A stretch of 64,000 bases of DNA from Adenophora triphylla var. japonica (taxonomy: Eukaryota > Streptophyta > Magnoliopsida > Asterales > Campanulaceae). Below the pieces are notes generated by a model that did no database searches, was not told the DNA's origin, and saw nothing but the letters and a program-made list of their open reading frames with translations. The stretch spans positions 62,001-126,000 of the forward strand of contig JAFEMH010001454.1 of the NCBI GenBank assembly GCA_022495995.1, in the 5' to 3' direction. The position numbers were made by a program, and so were the translations under genes. Shown here piece by piece: positions 1-9,871 of this stretch. Numbering within the stretch: position 1 is the first letter of the stretch; each line of letters starts with the position of its first letter.

Positions 1-480
1 TGAGATTGTGATAAGGTATCAAGCTCGATCATTACCTGGAAGTAATGATCTTTCATCATTCCATCTACGGATGATTTTGAGACTTGTCAAATTACATCTA
101 ACTTCTTGTTCTAGTTCAAGTTTATTGCTCGCAGAACTCGGTTTTTTGCAGAACCAAATGAGCTAAACAGGCCAAAAGATTATTGTCTTTTTCTTATTTT
201 TGTTGTAAACTTACAACTACAGCAACACCACCATAAATGGTAGCCTGATTTATGTTTAATTTCCCAATAATGGATTATAAGCTTACATTTAGAAACCTTT
301 GGTATCCTTACAGCAGAGCTCCGCTCATTTGATTAGTATCTCTGGGATCGAATGAGCTCTATCATTTTGTTCTTTCTTAGCGGAGATTGTTAAAAGTGCA
401 ATGGCTTTTTGCCTTCAATTATTTCTAATTTGGCCTTGTAATTATTTATTGATATTTACTAGTTTACATTATATATAGAA
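1..480. other. Non-coding left edge, no gene seen
   Basis: AT-rich sequence with no credible reading frame. The only structure noticed is an imperfect inverted repeat around 315-360 (agagctc...gagctct). It may be the 5' flank of the Harbinger remnant that follows, but no terminal inverted repeat could be identified. Confidence 0.5.
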
Positions 481-1854
481 ATGGACTCACAAAATCATGA
501 GGAAGAGATAGCTACCTTTCTTGCGTTGCATGCTGTTTTGATTAATGTGCATGCTTACTACAATATGATGACCGCTGCTGTAACCTACTCGATTCAAAAT
601 GGGTATGTGGGAATTGATGAAAATCGTCTATATACAATGTATGAGAAGATTCCAAAGCAAGTCGAGGAACTATAAAGGTTGCTTAGACAATCTGACACTT
701 CATGCATCAATAATTTGCGGATGGATAGACACACGTTCATTACCCTTTACGATATGCTTAGAGAGAAAGGGGTTTCTGATTCTAGGTATGTATCTGTAGA
801 GGAGAAAGTAGCTACTTTGCTATCTATTCTTGCACACCACAAGAAAAATCTAATCATAGCATACGACATGAGGAGATCAGGACAAACTGTTAGCAACTAC
901 TTTAATGACGTCCTCAATGCTATTGTGATGCTTGGCCCTCAATTGTTTGTTCAACCTGATCCTGAACCTCCGAACTCTAGTGATTCACGGTGGAACCCTT
1001 TTGAGGTAAAATTAAAATCTATTTCAATTTATTCAGGCATGTCACGCTGATAATGATATAACAATAATATTTTAGTATATTTGTAGGGTGCATTAGATGG
1101 TACATATATTAGAGTGAATTGCAGTGAAGAGGCTAAGCCAAGATATAGGTCTCGAAAGGGAGAAATAGCCATGAATGTTTTGGGTGTATGTGACAAGAAC
1201 ATGAATTTTATATTCATATTGACTGGATGGGAAGGTTCTGCTGCAGATAATGACGCCTTATATATAAATATGCAGAAAGAACCGACCATGCAAAAACTCA
1301 GAACGAAGTCTTTTCCCTTCTACCCAGATTGGTGTAAAATATGGGGGAATGACAGGGCAACTAGAGAGTTTTCTCAGACTCCTACCGATGCTGCTGAGGA
1401 CTTGAATCAAACTAGAGTTGGTTCTCGTACTCAGATTCATGATTTGGATGCTCCTGAGGTTGGACTTGAGGATATAGATACTTTTGTGCCTGTTGCTCAG
1501 AATAATATGCATAGAAAGAAGGGTATTGAGCCCAGAAAGCGTAAGAGGGTCAACGAAGAGATAGGGAAGAAAATGAACAAGAATTTGGAAAATGGGGCAA
1601 AAGCAATGAATCGAGTCGCAGATTCATTAGAGGTAGTGGCTGGGCGTTTGGGGCATGAAAAAGATCAAAGTGATAAGAGGGAGCAACTTGATGAATTGAT
1701 TGAACCACTTGGATTTTCTCTTCAGGAGCACGTTTATATAATGTCACAATTAGCCCAGAAGCCCTTCCTACTTGATGCTTTTCGTGGTCTTAAAAGTGAA
1801 GACAGACGTTTTGAGATGGCGAAGATGATCCTTTATAGCAATGATAAAATGTGA
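481..1854 (+). pseudogene. PIF/Harbinger (HARBI1-like) transposase remnant fused to a Myb/SANT-like tail
   Basis: The 5' part (481-1005) encodes the helical region found before the nuclease in plant HARBI1-like transposases (MDRHTFITLYDMLRE, then ILAHHKKN and RRSGQTVSNYF). It is broken by an in-frame TAA at 673-675. A likely 81-bp GT-AG intron (1006-1086) joins it in phase 0 to an exon opening with GALDGTYI, followed by [18 protein letters not shown] and [12 protein letters not shown], which hold the first catalytic Asp and the second Asp region of the DDE nuclease. The nuclease stops there. The same frame continues into [23 protein letters not shown] and a lysine-rich C-terminus typical of the Myb/SANT-like partner protein of these transposons. 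The last catalytic acid and the Myb domain are both absent, so an internal deletion probably fused the two element genes. Function as a transposase is not expected. Confidence 0.75.
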
Positions 1855-2893
1855 GTTTCTACTTAACGTAATTCTTAAGTCTATGATCACTATTCACTAC
1901 CTATATTGAACCATGTTAGCATCGTTTTGGATTACATAGCGACTTGTCAGCGATATTTTTTTTTCTAAAATAAGCTACATATTGTGGTTTATGTTGCTAG
2001 ATTTTTGAATAAAGTTTTTTTGAACCCTATTTATTGTTGGTGCTTTATGATGATTTTATTTTTAAGTATGTTGGTAGGTTAATGGCAGACATTTCAAATT
2101 TATTTGTTTGTGTCTGTTTAGTTGTGTCTTCATTTTCCATCTCAAGTTGGGAACAGTGTCGGCATTATTAATTTTAGTCTTATATTTGTGTTCTATCTGA
2201 TTCGTTTGTGGTTATAATTTTGGGTTTTACAGATAATTGAAATGTGTATATTGTTCTTTTCTTTGGAATGAAGATATCTTGGTTAATGGTTATAGATTAG
2301 CATTGATTTTTTGTTTGATCTCCAAGTGAATGGAAAACGGAGAATAGTTCATCCTTGGACAATGACTGGAGGTAGTCACTCTGAGAATCAACAGTACCAT
2401 TTGGCTTCATTACAGCATAGGCATCGAAAAATGCTTTAACAAGCATGACCTGTTTGCAGGATAGAAGAATTGGTTGTACAGATTGATCAGTTACAGATAT
2501 TAACTTGACCTTCATTACAGCATAGGCATCGATAAGTAAAAACTGTTGAAACAATATAAAGAATTAAATCAAGAGTCCACGCTACTAACAAATTTCCATG
2601 ACAAAGAAACACATAGACGAGAGACAAATGTGTATAAGAAGGGTATTTTCGGAAATAGTTTATGTTATTCCAATATATCATTTAACTAACAAATAATATA
2701 TTAGGATAAGAACGGGATTAAAACAATCTAATCCTTGTGCTACCAAACATCATAAATATGATTATTAACCTGGAGGGATAATAATCAGTAGATTATTAAT
2801 ACGTGGATAAATAATCGGCCTTATCCCTAACTTACTACCAAACGAGCCTTTAGAGTACTTATTTCAAGTTCCAAAATCTCAAATTGCCAACTT
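1855..2893. other. Non-coding 3' flank of the Harbinger remnant
   Basis: No gene recognised. A 23-bp perfect direct repeat (beginning cttcattacagcataggcat) lies at 2405-2427 and 2510-2532. On the minus strand it encodes DAYAVMK twice within an 85-codon ORF (2297-2554) that I could not assign. The segment 2690-2850 contains accaaacgagcc (2837-2848), which resembles the ends of Harbinger-type elements and MITEs. It could be the right end of the Harbinger copy, but the matching left end is not in the window. Confidence 0.4.
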
Positions 2894-2898
2894 CTTAC

Positions 2899-3088
2899 TG
2901 TTGGGGTATCAACCCAAGTCCTACATCAGCAATTGAAAGAAGAGTTGTCTAGTATAAAAAGGTGTCCACCCACTCCATTAGTATGAGGCCTTTTGGGAGT
3001 TGACCCAAGAGCAAATCCGTGCGGGCTGGGCCCAAAGCGGACAATATCATACTAATGTGGAGTGGTGGGGATGGTCGCGGTCCCAACA
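2899..3088 (+). repeat. TRIM LTR 1
   Basis: 190-bp LTR, TG...CA. It carries the cagcaattgaaagaag variant shared with LTR 2 and is followed by the primer-binding site. Confidence 0.85.
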
Positions 3089-3312
3089 ACTGGTATCAGA
3101 GCCGTGGTTAGCGGATGGGCGCGACGTAGTGGACCGTGTGTGGATGATGTGGAATTTCCTCTAGTGGTGTGACCTCGCGAATGGAGCACTGTGTGTGCCT
3201 TGTGTCGAAAGTCTTCCTGATATTGGTGATAAATCAGGCGGCGTGTCCCGCAAGTGGTGAATAGCGGCGGTACAAGATTCGCTAGAGGTGGTCCTTGGTT
3301 TGAGGGGAGGAT

Positions 3313-3502
3313 TGTTGGGGTATCAACCCAAGTCCCACATCAGCAATTGAAAGAAGAGTTGTCTAGTATAAAAAGGTGTCCACCCACTCCATTAGTATGA
3401 GGCCTTTTGGGAGTTGACCCAAGAGCAAATTCGTGCGGGCTGGGCCCAAAGCGGACAATATCATACTAATGTGGAGTGGTGGGGATGGTCGCGGTCCCAA
3501 CA
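3313..3502 (+). repeat. TRIM LTR 2
   Basis: 190-bp LTR preceded by a purine tract. It matches LTR 1 at the diagnostic positions. The bases just after it (actggt) look like a truncated primer-binding site. Confidence 0.85.
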
Positions 3503-3504
3503 AC

Positions 3505-3694
3505 TGGTGGGGTATCAACCCAAGTCCCACATCGGCAATTGAATGAAGAGTTGTCAAGTATAAAAAGATGTCCACCCACTTCATTAGTATGAGGCCTTTT
3601 GGGAGTTGACCCAAGAGCAAATCCGTGCGGGCTGGACCCAAAGCGGACAATATCATACTAATGTGGAGTGGTGGGGATGGTCGCGGTCCCAACA
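3505..3694 (+). repeat. TRIM LTR 3
   Basis: 190-bp LTR starting TGGTGGGG. It carries the cggcaattgaatgaag variant shared only with LTR 4 and is followed by a complete primer-binding site. Confidence 0.83.
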
Positions 3695-3918
3695 ACTGGT
3701 ATCAGAGCCGTGGTTAGTGGATGGGCGCGACGCAGTGGACCGTGTGTGAATGATGTGGAATTTCCTCTAGTGGTGTGACCTCGCGAATGGAGCACTGTGT
3801 GTGCCTTGTGTCGAAAGTCTTCCTGATATTGGTGATAAATCAGGCGACGTGTCCCGCAAGTGGTGAATAGCGGCGGTACAAGATTCGCTAGAGGTGGTCC
3901 TTGGTTTGAGGGGAGGAT

Positions 3919-4108
3919 TGTTGGGGTATCAACCCAAGTCCCACATCGGCAATTGAATGAAGAGTTGTCAAGTATAAAAAGATGTCCACCCACTTCATTA
4001 GTATGAGGCCTTTTGAAAGTTGACCCAAGAGCAAATCCGTGCGGGCTGGACCCAAAGCGGACAATATTATACTAATGTGGAGTGGTAGGAATGGTCGCGG
4101 TCCCAACA
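3919..4108 (+). repeat. TRIM LTR 4
   Basis: 190-bp LTR, closest to LTR 3, ending CCCAACA and abutting the right TSD CTTAC. Confidence 0.85.
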
Positions 4109-4500
4109 CTTACATTGAACGTAGGCATCACTGAAAATTGTTAATTAGCTAACATGATGATTAGTGTACAAAATTGAAAGTGCACGGTAATTAAGATATT
4201 TTATACGGTATAATTAAAAGTATAGAGAGTGAAAGAGAAATGGTTAATATGAAAAATAAAATAAATTTGCTAATGAAATTTACATTTAAGTAATTAAGTG
4301 TGTGATCCCTCGTCTCATTTTAAATCGAATTTATTTTTCTTTTGATAAGTCTCGTATCAAATTGGACTATTTAAAATGATAAAGAATATTTATTATTTAT
4401 TTGTTCATTTTTTTATATTCTCATCACTAATCAAATTACTACTATTTTTACTCATTTTTTCTTATTTTAATTTTCATATTCTCAATAATTCTTTTATATA
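4109..4500. other. AT-rich non-coding spacer
   Basis: No gene seen. The stretch near 4305 (ccctcgtctcattttaaat) and gacggaaagagta near 4820 faintly resemble the ends of another degraded Stowaway-like element enclosing the clear MITE at 4501, but the ends are too diverged to call. Confidence 0.4.
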
Positions 4501-4777
4501 CTCCCTCTGACCCAATAATAAGTTCACCATTTTAGTCTCGGTACGCAAATTAAGAAAATTAGTGAGTGAAAAAAATATTGTGAGTGTAATAGTAAAATAT
4601 GAGAGAGAATGAGTGGAGGAAATAGTAAATTTGAAAAATGTTGTTAGTGTAATAGTAAAATAGGAGAGAGAATGAGTGGATGTAATAGTAAAAAAATTTT
4701 ACTATTTTAGGAAAGGTGAAATTTTAAATGAAACACCTATTTTGATAAAATATAAAATTATTAATGAGACGGAGGAG
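4501..4777. mobile_element. Stowaway-like MITE
   Basis: A 277-bp non-coding element flanked by TA (4499-4500 and 4778-4779), the target preference of Tc1/mariner-derived Stowaway MITEs. Its ends are CTCCCTCTGACCC and, on the opposite strand, CTCCTCCGTCTCA, close to the usual CTCCCTCCGT terminus. The inverted similarity continues for about 25 bp. The interior is AT-rich and includes a short duplication (gagagagaatgagtgga around 4602 and 4664). Confidence 0.8.
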
Positions 4778-5365
4778 TATTGTTTTTTTAATTATCATGA
4801 TCAAAAATCTAGTCACCGGACGGAAAGAGTATTTAAAATGAATAAATAATTAGCTAGCATGATTAGTGAATGATAGGACATTAGGACTTTACTGCATTTG
4901 CTTGCCACTGACAATATGCACCGACTTTTGTGGGGTCGCCGGAGACCGCCCAACTCATTCCTTTCGGAAAGGAGGTCGATGACAAACCTACTAACCTACT
5001 ACGGTCCTCTCTTTTTTGCTGTTCCAATTTTGAGTTTATTATATAAACATGACATTTAATATTCTCCCCGTTTTATGTGTGTATAGATTAAAATTTGTCA
5101 AAAACTTGTCAAAAATGCGTTTTTTGTTAAGTTTAACAAAAAACGTGTTTTTTATCTGCGGTTTAATTTAACGGACGGTTCATACGCTTTTTCGGTCCGG
5201 TTCAATTTCTCGCGGCATATTTGATTTTTGATTTCCTCATTTGTGCCTTTCAATTCGATTTTCTCTATTTTCATCATCTCCGAGCTGTTGCGGCGTATCA
5301 ATTTTCACCGAGTTTCATCATCTCCGAGCTGTTTTCATTCGTGTTTTTACTTGTTATTCGACATT
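4778..5365. other. Non-coding region upstream of the Ulp1-like gene
   Basis: No gene seen. It probably includes the left end of the MULE region and the promoter or 5' UTR of the Ulp1-like gene. I found no long terminal inverted repeat, and the partner right end would lie beyond the window. Confidence 0.4.
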
Positions 5366-5559
5366 ATGACCGGTCAATCCAAAGAAATGAGGAGCAAGAA
5401 GCGTAACGAAGGTATAATTTTACTTGTTTTCAGTCATATTGTTCTTCGATTTCAAATCAGTTGCTCTGGTACTTTAGAAAACATAAGCAAATGTTGGCTT
5501 TATTGAAACCCTAAATATAAGCAAATATAAGCAAATGTTGGCTCTATTGATACCCTAAA

Positions 5560-5840
5560 TATGACACTTTGAAACCGTTGCACTGTCACATTTACTTGCA
5601 CTTGCACTATCGAAACAGTTGCACATTCACATTTAATTGTAAAAATAAGCAAATGTTGGCACTATAGATAACACTGGCTCTTTGAAACCATAACACGGGC
5701 ACTTTCAAACCTTAAGACTGGCACTTTGAAACCATAAAACTGGCACTTTGAAACCTTAATTCTGGCACTTTGAAATCATAAAACTGGCACTTTGAAATCA
5801 TTAAACTGGCACTTTAAAATCATACTGTTGGCACTGATGT
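5560..5840 (+). repeat. CTGGCACTTTGAAA minisatellite in Ulp1 intron 1
   Basis: About ten imperfect units of roughly 25-30 bp (for example aaactggcactttgaaacc) sit inside the first intron of the Ulp1-like gene. The same core recurs in the other introns and spacers of this MULE, always reading ctggcac on the plus strand. Confidence 0.8.
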
Positions 5841-6305
5841 AATGTTTTTTTTTATATTTATTTTCAGTTCCATCAAAGCGTAAAAGAGTTGTGGATGATG
5901 ATGATTTTGATATCACTAGTAAGAGGCCTAAAGGGGGTGATAAATTTGAGCATTCGTGTACTCCCAAAAGACTCGTTGAGCTCTGTTTAACTCCAGACCA
6001 GAAGAGAGATGTTAGGGCTATTGGATTTGAATCTTTGTTGAGTCTTGAGGTTAAGGTATTGCCGCTTAGGTTTGTTCAGTTTCTTGTTGATAGATTTGAA
6101 CCAATCACAAGAATACAACAAATCAATTCATCAGATAAATATGTTATTACAACATCAGATGTCTATGATATATTTTGTCTACCTAGAAATGTTGCAAAGT
6201 ATAAGGTAAATCGATCATCCAGCACAAATATGGAATTGAGAAATCGATATTTTGAGGAATTTGGGCATACTCAAGATGGTCTTCTTGCCTATAAACTTTT
6301 GGAAC

Positions 6306-6508
6306 GCATTTCTTTTTTTTTTTTTTTTTTTTTTTTTTGAAGGGGATCAACACATTTCACCGCTCCCCCCTTGATGCACTTCACAGAGGCGCCTAGCTAT
6401 GCTAGGGAGGGCAATGTCATTCCCTCTAACCACTGGTGGGGGAATCGAACCCATGACCTCCAGGTTGGAAGCCATGAACTCTAATCATCAGGCTAAGACC
6501 CCGCGTGC
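6306..6508 (-). mobile_element. tRNA-derived SINE, minus orientation
   Basis: Read on the minus strand, the element starts gcacgcggggtcttagcctg, contains a perfect Pol III B box (GGTTCGATTCC) inside gggttcgattcccccacc, and ends in an A-run seen here as about 26 T at 6313-6338. The duplication tttggaac flanks it (6298-6305 and 6509-6516). Excising it restores continuity of the Ulp1-like exon, which supports a recent insertion. The body is about 170 bp, a usual size for plant SINEs. Confidence 0.8.
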
Positions 6509-8344
6509 TTTGGAACTGAGTTACATCAAGGTGGGGATGAATTTAAACGCTTGTTTGTGCTATTTGTTGTTGGAATTTTTCTTGCCCCAGTAGTTACAAA
6601 AATAATTGATGTGTCACTGCTAAGTATTGTAGAAGACGTTTCACAGATAAGCAAGTTTGATTGGTGTCAATATGTTTTGGACAAATTATGTCAGGGTGTA
6701 TTGAGGTTTAAGAATAAAAAAAAAAAAATTCAAAAAACTGTAGTGGATGTGTTATGGTGTTGGTGATTACTTACCTTCAAAGATTTCCATTTCAAGGGGT
6801 GAAAGAATCAACTGTTCTCCCTTTGATTAATCATTGGAATGCTGAAAAATTCAAAGTGAGGATTGATTCCGAAGCGAAAGTTGGCTGGGGGAATTTAATT
6901 TTTTATGGAAAGAATGTTTATCCTATAAGTAGGGTTGAAGACGATTTTGTGGAGAAAGTACCCAGTGATTTTGTGGAGGAAGAATGTATTCCGTTAAGGA
7001 TTGAAAGTGCTGCAAAGGAAAGAAATGCAGAGGCAAGCAATGTAAGTACTGTCACTATTTATTACTTAAACTGGTACTTTGAATTTCTTATGATGGAACT
7101 ATTGATTACATAAACTGGCACAATGAATAACATGTACTGGCACTTAAAATACACACACTATTTTTCATTCTTACTATTTTTCATTGATGTAGGCTGCTAA
7201 GGAGTCATGGGATATATTAAGGAAGGACCTTGATAATGCTGTTCATGCTTACATTGAAAGACTTAAATGTATCAAGAAAGATAAGAGAAGAAATGCATCA
7301 GATGAGATGGGGGAAAAGAAAGAGAATGAGGGGAATGGGGAGGGGGAGGGGGAGGAAGTAGAAGATGATATTTTTGATAAGGAATATTTTTTTGAGATTG
7401 ACAATATTGTTTCTGACATTTTGAAGACAACAAAAGCTGACATGGAAAAGAAAAGAAAAGGTTCAATTCCATCATTTGACCTTTTATCTCAGGTATCTAG
7501 TGAGGAGAGAAGAGAACATACAGAGCAGAAACAACAGGAAGTTAATGAGATTTTTCGGGAGACAGATGATGTTGATGATGAACAGATTGTTAGAGCTGTT
7601 GATAACATTATTGCGAATATAAATGAGAGCAGTTGTTATGAGATGTTGAATGTAGGGTGCACAGTGGACTGTGGGGAAGCTAACGAGGAATTTGTATACT
7701 GTTCTCGGTTTATGATCAACAACGCTGATGTGTTGCGACCGATGTTGAAGCTGAGAAAGGAGGCTGTTGACATGTGCATGTCTACACACTTTTCAAGGAA
7801 TCTGAAGGAGTAAGCTATAAATTTATCAATACCCAAACAATGGCACCTTTTATGAATGTATAAACTTGTACGTAAAAGCATTTACTAATTTATTTTTCTT
7901 TTACAGCAGTTGTGATCCTATTTACTCAATTTTTCATAGTTTAACGGTTGAAAATATTTTGAGCATGGATGAAGACAACGAAATAACTTCAAATACTATC
8001 GATTGTTGGGCTATACTTCTTAATAAGATGGAGCGAAAGTCTGGTAGAATGAAGAAGTTTATGTTTGGGCTTAGTCATTGTATAAGTTCTTTATCTATGA
8101 TGCTAGTACATTCAAAAATTATATTATCTATGATTGTTTGTTAATTAAATTATATTTGTGTGCATTTTTAAATTTGATGTTATTAATGTGTTATACAGGT
8201 TGCTTGGATTCGACGTACAACGAAGACATCTCAAGATGTTATATCAACAGCTGGGCAAGAAATCACTGATAGTTTAAAACATTGGATTGATATTAATTTT
8301 GATGATGCTGAGGAAGCTTATTTGAGTGAAGTTAAATTGGTATG

Positions 8345-9801
8345 TGTTGGGTATGCATATTTTAACCCTCCTATTTTGTATTAGATTTGATTGATACCAT
8401 AACCTCCTGTCTATTTTAAGGACTTTAGGACCCTATGTAATGAAGTTTAGACTTCAATTTTTTAGCTAAGTCCATTTTATAGAATAGGTTAAATTTAGGC
8501 TTGAAGATTGGCTCAAGAATCATTGGATCTTAGGATTGCAGTTTCAAGGGTTTCAGAACCGCCCTTCTTGAACCGCTTGGCAGAACCGCCTTTTTGCCTT
8601 GTGATTCCCTTCATCTGAAACCGCTTGATTACCAAAGTGCAAACCGCACTCTTGGAAATCCTTCTTCTGGTGGAACCGCTTTCATGTCAAACCGCTTGAC
8701 CCCAGAACCGCCCCAATGATTGGCTTCTTGAAGTGAACTCTTTTGACCGTTGGAATCTACGTCAGCAATATCAAAAGTCAACTACCATATCTTGTCACGT
8801 GACTACTTTTCAGACAAGATCTGCAAGGATCTTAAATAGGTGACAGATGTCCTAACCACCTTGATTGCAGCTGAGGTCTGATCAGCTTTACCTGCATCAA
8901 CAGTTCCAAAGGACAAAAGTGGTTGCTGTGGACCAATGGGAAAGCATCAAGGACTGTACTAATTACAGCTGTGTCTAACGGCTATATTCCTGATGCTTGG
9001 TTATAAATACCCCCAACCTTCATCATTTGAAGATTGCTTGAAAAATTGAGAAATTGTTGTGTTCATAAGAAGTTGAAGCTCTGCCCAGAAATTCTAAGTC
9101 CTTTGAATCTTCATCTTCATACTTCAATAAATATCTCCCAGCCCAGAAATCAAGCCTTAACGCATTCAAGAATTATTGAGCTCTACATCTCTCAGATTTA
9201 AAGAGCCTTGATCTTGAACACACACACACCTCACTTGTTTAAACACATAGTTTATTCATTTGAGATACACTGGTTATAGTCTAGGATTTGTTCTTCATAG
9301 AAAAGATTTTATTGTACTTTGTAATCTCAAATACTCAATATAAAATCTCTCTTAGAAATCCAAGACTAACCATCTTGGTAGTGGACGTAGATCGTTTATC
9401 GATTGAACCACTCCAAATAGCTTGTTCATATACTTTACTGCATTTATATTTTCTGTGCTTGCTAATTATTTATCCCTGTCTCTGTTTGATCTTTATAGTT
9501 ATCCTTTATTGTGAAATAGTGTTTGGAGTTAACATTGTCAAAGCCTCACTTTTTGCAAACTGCACCTTCTGACAACCGCACTATCAAACCGCGTTTTGCA
9601 AAATCGCCTCTACCAAAACCGCTTTATAACTCATATATTCCGCTGTGCATTTTACAACTCTACTTGCAGTTTCTTACACACTGCAAGAGGTTTTGTAAGC
9701 TTAGAGGTTTAGTTTTTAAATAGGGCGAAAAATTTGAAACAGCTATTCACCCCCCCCCTCTAGCTATATTTTCACCCTTGTTGCCACCTTTGGGACCAAC
9801 A
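8345..9801 (+). repeat. 5' LTR of the Sirevirus-like element
   Basis: 1457 bp, TGTTGGG...CCAACA. It holds eight AACCGC hexamers between about 8548 and 8710 and more near its 3' end. It has a TATA box at 9001 and an acacacac tract near 9220. Confidence 0.92.
9001..9008 (+). promoter_or_regulatory. TATA box of the 5' LTR
   Basis: ttataaat followed by accccca, about 655 bp into the LTR and the best TATA match in it. The 3' LTR has the same box near 21256. Transcription would start about 30 bp downstream. Confidence 0.6.
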
Positions 9802-9803
9802 AG

Positions 9804-9815
9804 TGGTATCAGAGC
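9804..9815 (+). promoter_or_regulatory. Primer-binding site (initiator Met tRNA type)
   Basis: TGGTATCAGAGC starts two bases after the LTR. This is the standard Copia minus-strand priming site. Confidence 0.85.
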
Positions 9816-9871
9816 AAACACATTTTAAAACCGCTGTTTTTCAAGCTTAATAGCTTGTGTGCCGATTCGAT

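Larger units (their letters stand above)
2899..4108 (+). mobile_element. Tandem TRIM dimer (two terminal-repeat retrotransposons in miniature)
   Basis: The order is LTR - internal - LTR - 2 bp - LTR - internal - LTR. All four LTRs are 190 bp, start TGTTGGGG (TGGTGGGG in the third) and end CCCAACA. Both 224-bp internal segments start with a primer-binding site (actggtatcagagc at 3089 and 3695), the usual initiator-Met type. Both end with a purine tract (gaggggagga) against the next LTR. There is no coding capacity. A single 5-bp TSD, CTTAC, flanks the whole block (2894-2898 and 4109-4113), so it behaves as one insertion. LTRs 1 and 2 share one set of variants and LTRs 3 and 4 another. Minus-strand ORFs across the block are chance frames. 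Confidence 0.88.
5366..8339 (+). pseudogene. Ulp1-like cysteine protease gene of a MULE, 5' part
   Basis: Plant MULEs of the Ulp1-carrying type encode a C48 (SUMO-protease-like) protein with a long N-terminal region, and this layout fits. Exon 1 (5366-5411, MTGQSKEMRSKKRNE) is followed by an intron to 5867. Exon 2 (5868-7041) carries a KRKR basic stretch and the segment before the protease domain (VLPLRFVQFLVDRF, then RLFVLFVVGIFLAP and FDWCQYVLDKL). Exon 3 (7193 to about 7812) has an acidic, charged linker. Exon 4 starts near 7909 and exon 5 is 8199-8339 (VAWIRRTT...EVKL). Introns are GT-AG and carry CTGGCAC-type repeats. Damage includes a SINE in exon 2, an apparent frameshift at the A-run near 6717-6730, and a Copia inserted at the donor site after 8339. 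The catalytic half continues at 22172. Confidence 0.75.

Noticed and set aside
2899..4108. Cassandra-type TRIM with 5S rRNA promoter
   Set aside because: No 5S internal promoter sequence is recognisable in the LTRs.
3363..4109. Three overlapping minus-strand ORFs with repeated peptide segments
   Set aside because: They lie wholly in the TRIM LTRs and internal segments; the repeats come from the LTR copies and no protein motif is present.
6306..6508. Possible host tRNA gene (B box match)
   Set aside because: Flanking duplication, poly-A tail and lack of a tRNA cloverleaf show a SINE.
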